From the NCBI GenBank assembly GCA_036491015.1, contig DASXCV010000250.1, positions 1 through 7,969 of the forward strand: 7,969 nucleotides of DNA, read 5' to 3'. Both the position numbers and the translations under genes were made by a program. Positions 6,175 through 7,969 of the stretch are shown here, piece after piece. The notes under the pieces are model-generated. The model saw only the letters and a list, made by a program, of their open reading frames with translations, was not told where the DNA came from and searched no databases. Position 1 is the stretch's first letter. Every line of letters begins with the position of its first letter. The stretch is from JAICJR01 sp036491015. GTDB lineage: Bacteria; Actinomycetota; Thermoleophilia; Solirubrobacterales; Thermoleophilaceae.

Positions 6175-6227
6175 AAGGTGGGAAACCAAAAAGCCCGCTC
6201 TTAGCGACAGGCCCACCCGGCGAGCAG

Positions 6228-6257
6228 TTGACCAAGTCGCGGGGGACATCGTAGGTT
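6228..6257 (+). promoter_or_regulatory. Promoter candidate for the IHF-like gene
   Basis: TTGACC (6228-6233), an 18-base spacer and TAGGTT (6252-6257) fit the housekeeping sigma pattern TTGAC/TAnnnT of actinobacteria. The start would be near 6264, about 130 bases before ATG 6396. It is the best match I found in this gap by eye. Confidence 0.4.
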
Positions 6258-6395
6258 TTCCGGGTCGGTCACGGCTTCGCGGCCCACACAGGAGAGAGGG
6301 ACACGCCGGACTTCGAGAGTGGGAGTCCGCCCAATCCGGGGCAGTGCCGCGCGGTGCGTGGGGAACTCAATAGTTGAAGTACGCGGGGAGGTTTC

Positions 6396-6809
6396 ATGGG
6401 CGACACCGCCACGGTCGATGCTGCGCCACCACAACATTTGCGCGCACTCGAGCAGGCAAATCGCGTTCGGCTGGCGCGGGCCGAACTGAAGCGCAGGGTG
6501 GCTACGCAGCAGACCAGTGTCGTAGACGTAGTCGTGGCTTGCCCTTGGCAGGCCGAGAGCATGTCGATCAGCGACCTATTGATGAGTCAGCGGCGCTGGG
6601 GGCGCGCTCGCTGCCGCCGATTGCTGATGTCACTGGGGATTCCCGAGAACAAGCAGATCGGGAAGTTCACCGAACGCCAGCGCTACGCGCTTGTCGCAGG
6701 GCTGGCAACTCGGCTCTCAGAGCCACCGCAGGTTCCGTCTCGCAGTCACGCCTTCGAGCGCGACCATCGCTTCGAGATGTACGAGTCGCGCGAGGCAATC
6801 GCGAGCTGA
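6396..6809 (+). CDS. Actinobacterial integration-host-factor-like DNA-binding protein
   Basis: This 137-residue protein resembles mIHF/sIHF, the nucleoid-associated helix-two-turn-helix proteins of Mycobacterium and Streptomyces. It has the family order. A basic N-terminal helix 'ALEQANRVRLARAELKRRV' (17-35) corresponds to the 'AAARRERAEVKNRL' helix. A middle segment 'MSISDLLMSQ' (56-65) corresponds to 'MKVSALLES'. 'GRARCRRLLMSLGIPENKQIG' covers 69-89, and 'LTERQ'-like FTERQRYALVAGL (91-103) follows. The usual PGVGKVRA turn is altered to RRWGRARC. Streptomyces sIHF is about 105 residues; the extra length is a roughly 12-residue N-terminus and a charged tail of about 30 residues (107-137). Known members bind DNA with little sequence specificity and shape the nucleoid. 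ATG 6396 follows GGGGAGG after 4 bases. Codon use looks less GC-biased at third positions than in its neighbours, which could mean transfer or a divergent paralogue. The gene is monocistronic and convergent with the membrane-protein gene. Confidence 0.75.
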   Translation: MGDTATVDAAPPQHLRALEQANRVRLARAELKRRVATQQTSVVDVVVACPWQAESMSISDLLMSQRRWGRARCRRLLMSLGIPENKQIGKFTERQRYALVAGLATRLSEPPQVPSRSHAFERDHRFEMYESREAIAS

Positions 6810-6819
6810 CCCAGGTCCT

Positions 6820-6874
6820 TTCTCCGGGCGGGTCCCCACCAGCCACTTGACGGCGCGGGGCTCGCCCCGGAGAA
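6820..6874. terminator. Hairpin between convergent genes, candidate bidirectional terminator
   Basis: TTCTCCGGG (6820-6828) pairs perfectly with CCCGGAGAA (6866-6874), and two more pairs form beyond a one-base bulge. An alternative inner hairpin CGGGG-CTCG-CCCCG (6856-6869) competes for part of the right arm. The structure begins 11 bases after the stop of the IHF-like gene and ends about 20 bases from the stop of the oppositely oriented membrane-protein gene. No strong T-tract follows, so termination strength is uncertain. Confidence 0.4.
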
Positions 6875-6894
6875 GACGAAGAGCCTCAGCCGGG

Positions 6895-7419
6895 CTACCT
6901 GCCGGCCTTGAAGCCCACACCGCCCGAGCGCCGCTTGAAGGCCTCGCGGGCAAGGTAGAAGACGAGGCAGAAGATCGCCAGCGCGATCAGGCCGACGATC
7001 CACAGCTTGATCGGGTGGACGATCAGCGTGACCACGACGATCGTGAGCACACCGGCCGCGGCGGCGAAGATCGTGGTGTGCGAGCGGTAGCCCGCGAAGT
7101 GCTCCCGGATGCTCACCTCGAGGCCGCCGAGCGATCCGAGCACGAGGCCCGCCGCCAGCATGGTCCGCCCGCGCTCCCCGCGGATGATGAACGCGGCCAC
7201 CAGCAGCCCGATCCCGAGCAGCACCACGAGCTCCGTGAGCGGGAACGGCCCCCACGGCGCCGGCAGGCGCGGGTCGTCCGAGTCGCCCCGGCGGCGCCCG
7301 GGCGACATGCGCGCCTCCTCCCGCGCGCGCCGGCGGCGCGCCTCGTCGCGCTGCTCGCGCGTCGACTCCGGAGTGGCGGGTACCTCGCCGGTCAGACGCT
7401 TGCGGCTACGCCGCCCCAT
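6895..7419 (-). CDS. Small four-helix membrane protein of unknown function
   Basis: This 174-residue protein has a strongly basic, Arg-rich N-terminus (1-45, including 'EARRRRAREEARM') likely to stay in the cytoplasm. Four hydrophobic segments follow: about 60-79 (LTELVVLLGIGLLVAAFII), 86-102, 115-134 (rich in Ala/Val/Ile) and 138-157 (LWIVGLIALAIFCLVFYLA), then a short basic tail. I do not recognise a named family. The hairpin-like pairs of helices and lack of conserved polar residues inside them argue against a transporter or enzyme. ATG 7419 is preceded by AGGAG (7428-7432) at 8 bases. Its start overlaps the end of the upstream gene by 14 bases, so the two are probably translated from one message and may be functionally linked, for example as membrane anchor and soluble partner; that link is inference. 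Confidence 0.8.
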   Translation of the reverse strand: MGRRSRKRLTGEVPATPESTREQRDEARRRRAREEARMSPGRRRGDSDDPRLPAPWGPFPLTELVVLLGIGLLVAAFIIRGERGRTMLAAGLVLGSLGGLEVSIREHFAGYRSHTTIFAAAAGVLTIVVVTLIVHPIKLWIVGLIALAIFCLVFYLAREAFKRRSGGVGFKAGR

Positions 7420-7939
7420 GCAGTCGGCTCCTCGTCGATGAGAGTCGGGGTCGCGGCCCGCGGCCGCGCCCCTTGGCTAACGGACAGCCGGAGGAGATGC
7501 AGACGCGCCACCAGCCCATCAGCATGCCGAGCAGGCCATGACGCGGGCGCACATGCCAGTGCTTGCAGCCGGGCTCGCCGATGTCGCAGTTGCCTACGCG
7601 CACCCAGCGGTGCTTCTCCGGCTCGAGCAGCATCTCCTCGATCAGGCGGCGGTTCTGCTCCTCCACGAGCGTCCGCTCGGACAGCTGGCGGCGGTTGCCG
7701 TCCAGCCGCTCCGCCAGCTCGTCGCGCACGCGCTCGAGCTCGCCCAGCGACAGGATCCGCGGGCCGCCGCGCGACGGGACGCCCCAGTCGAAGCCCGTAC
7801 GGGGGTACGTGCTGCAGAAGAGGCCGGCCAGCTCCGACTCGAGCTTCGCGATCTGGCCGAGCAGCGAACGGCGCGCGGCGCGCTCGTCTACTCGAAGCGG
7901 GGCGACGCCAGGCGCCCTCGGTGTGACTAGCTCCGGTAT
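7406..7939 (-). CDS. Conserved-looking hypothetical protein with coiled N-terminal half and Cys/His-rich core; apparent ATA start
   Basis: The protein has 177 residues if translation begins at ATA 7937-7939. Charged helical segments occupy about 18-40 and 62-110 ('LGELERVRDELAERL', 'QNRRLIEEMLLEPEKHRWV'), probably coiled coil. A compact block at 115-154 follows, with Cys118, Cys125, His127, His129, Cys147 and Cys152 ('IGEPGCKHWHVRPR', 'GMLMGWW', 'SSGCPLA'); it could bind a metal. The C-terminus (156-177) is Arg-rich. I recall similar blocks in hypothetical proteins of Thermoleophilia but know no function. The first ordinary start is GTG 7727-7729, which would discard 70 coherent residues such as 'RRSLLGQIAKLESELAGLF' and has no clear ribosome binding site. 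GGGAGGG (7947-7953) lies 7 bases before the ATA, and an in-frame stop (7964-7966) lies just upstream of it, so ATA is favoured. It overlaps the membrane-protein gene by 14 bases. Confidence 0.72.
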   Translation of the reverse strand: MPELVTPRAPGVAPLRVDERAARRSLLGQIAKLESELAGLFCSTYPRTGFDWGVPSRGGPRILSLGELERVRDELAERLDGNRRQLSERTLVEEQNRRLIEEMLLEPEKHRWVRVGNCDIGEPGCKHWHVRPRHGLLGMLMGWWRVCISSGCPLAKGRGRGPRPRLSSTRSRLHGAA

Positions 7940-7946
7940 GGCGTGT

Positions 7947-7953
7947 CCCTCCC
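7947..7953 (-). promoter_or_regulatory. Strong ribosome binding site that decides an ATA start
   Basis: Read on the minus strand, GGGAGGG is followed by ACACGCC and then ATA. The 7-base spacing is ideal for initiation. No ATG, GTG or TTG occurs in frame between the upstream stop (7964-7966) and GTG 7729, so this site points to ATA 7937-7939 as the start codon. Confidence 0.6.
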
Positions 7954-7969
7954 GGTCGGGGCTTCAGGG

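Larger units (their letters stand above)
6112..6395. other. Divergent intergenic region between pyk and the IHF-like gene
   Basis: These 284 bases hold no convincing gene; open frames here have no family character. Contents from left to right are: the pyk ribosome binding site (6120-6124); an imperfect palindrome ATTG-a-CA-gtg-TG-a-CAAT (6125-6141); the perfect palindrome at 6155-6174; a promoter-like pair for the rightward gene (6228-6257); a leader stem CGGACT (6307-6312) pairing with AGTCCG (6324-6329); and the GGGGAGG ribosome binding site (6385-6391). The leader of the rightward gene would be about 130 bases, long enough for post-transcriptional control, but I recognise no riboswitch. 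Confidence 0.6.

Noticed and set aside
6134..6373. Small plus-strand open frame in the pyk/IHF-like gap
   Set aside because: No ribosome binding site and no family features; it crosses both operator-like palindrome and promoter candidate, so non-coding function is more likely.
7538..7930. Plus-strand open frame of 130 residues at the right end
   Set aside because: It is antisense to the Cys/His protein, whose minus-strand sequence has coherent helices and motifs; the plus-strand product does not.

Overview
The window is GC-rich, densely coded bacterial DNA. The short protein at 6396-6809 resembles the actinobacterial integration host factor (mIHF/sIHF) family. Together with GTG starts, GC-rich third codon positions and two conserved-looking hypothetical proteins at the right end, this suggests an actinobacterium, perhaps of the Thermoleophilia/Solirubrobacter type. 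The phylum is moderately supported; the class is a guess from memory. No tRNA, rRNA, CRISPR, transposase or phage gene is visible.

Layout. (1) Bases 1-419 (+) hold the 3' end of a PLP-dependent alpha-oxoamine synthase/aminotransferase-like gene. (2) Bases 523-4659 (+) hold a tight four-gene operon in which each gene overlaps the next by 4 nt (ATGA, GTGA, GTGA): a DHRS12-like short-chain dehydrogenase, a COG2907-type FAD oxidoreductase, a DUF1365 protein and a cyclopropane-fatty-acid-synthase-family methyltransferase. The last three families commonly travel together, and in alphaproteobacteria similar clusters belong to the RpoE/ChrR singlet-oxygen response and relate to methylated or furan fatty acids. 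A TGATCC-N18-TAAAT element upstream resembles that sigma factor's promoter. (3) Bases 4637-4697 hold an AT-rich inverted repeat made of heptamers. It lies between two convergent genes and contains the stop codons of both. (4) Bases 4696-6111 (-) encode pyruvate kinase, with active-site residues expected of a potassium-independent enzyme and a perfect palindrome upstream. (5) Bases 6112-6395 are intergenic and divergent. (6) Bases 6396-6809 (+) encode the IHF-like DNA-binding protein. (7) Bases 6820-6874 form a candidate bidirectional terminator. (8) Bases 6895-7939 (-) hold two overlapping hypothetical genes: a conserved-looking Cys/His-containing soluble protein, apparently starting at ATA, followed by a four-helix membrane protein.

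How the genes work together. The four-gene operon is the most coherent system. Its methyltransferase would act on unsaturated acyl chains of membrane phospholipids, and the flavoprotein and SDR would supply redox chemistry on the product or a precursor. The role of DUF1365 is unknown. The methyltransferase keeps the SAM site and the catalytic Cys, Glu and Tyr of E. coli Cfa but has Gln where Cfa has the bicarbonate-binding His. The product may therefore be a methyl-branched or further oxidised chain rather than a plain cyclopropane. The other genes (glycolysis, nucleoid, membrane) look like independent housekeeping or lineage-specific units.
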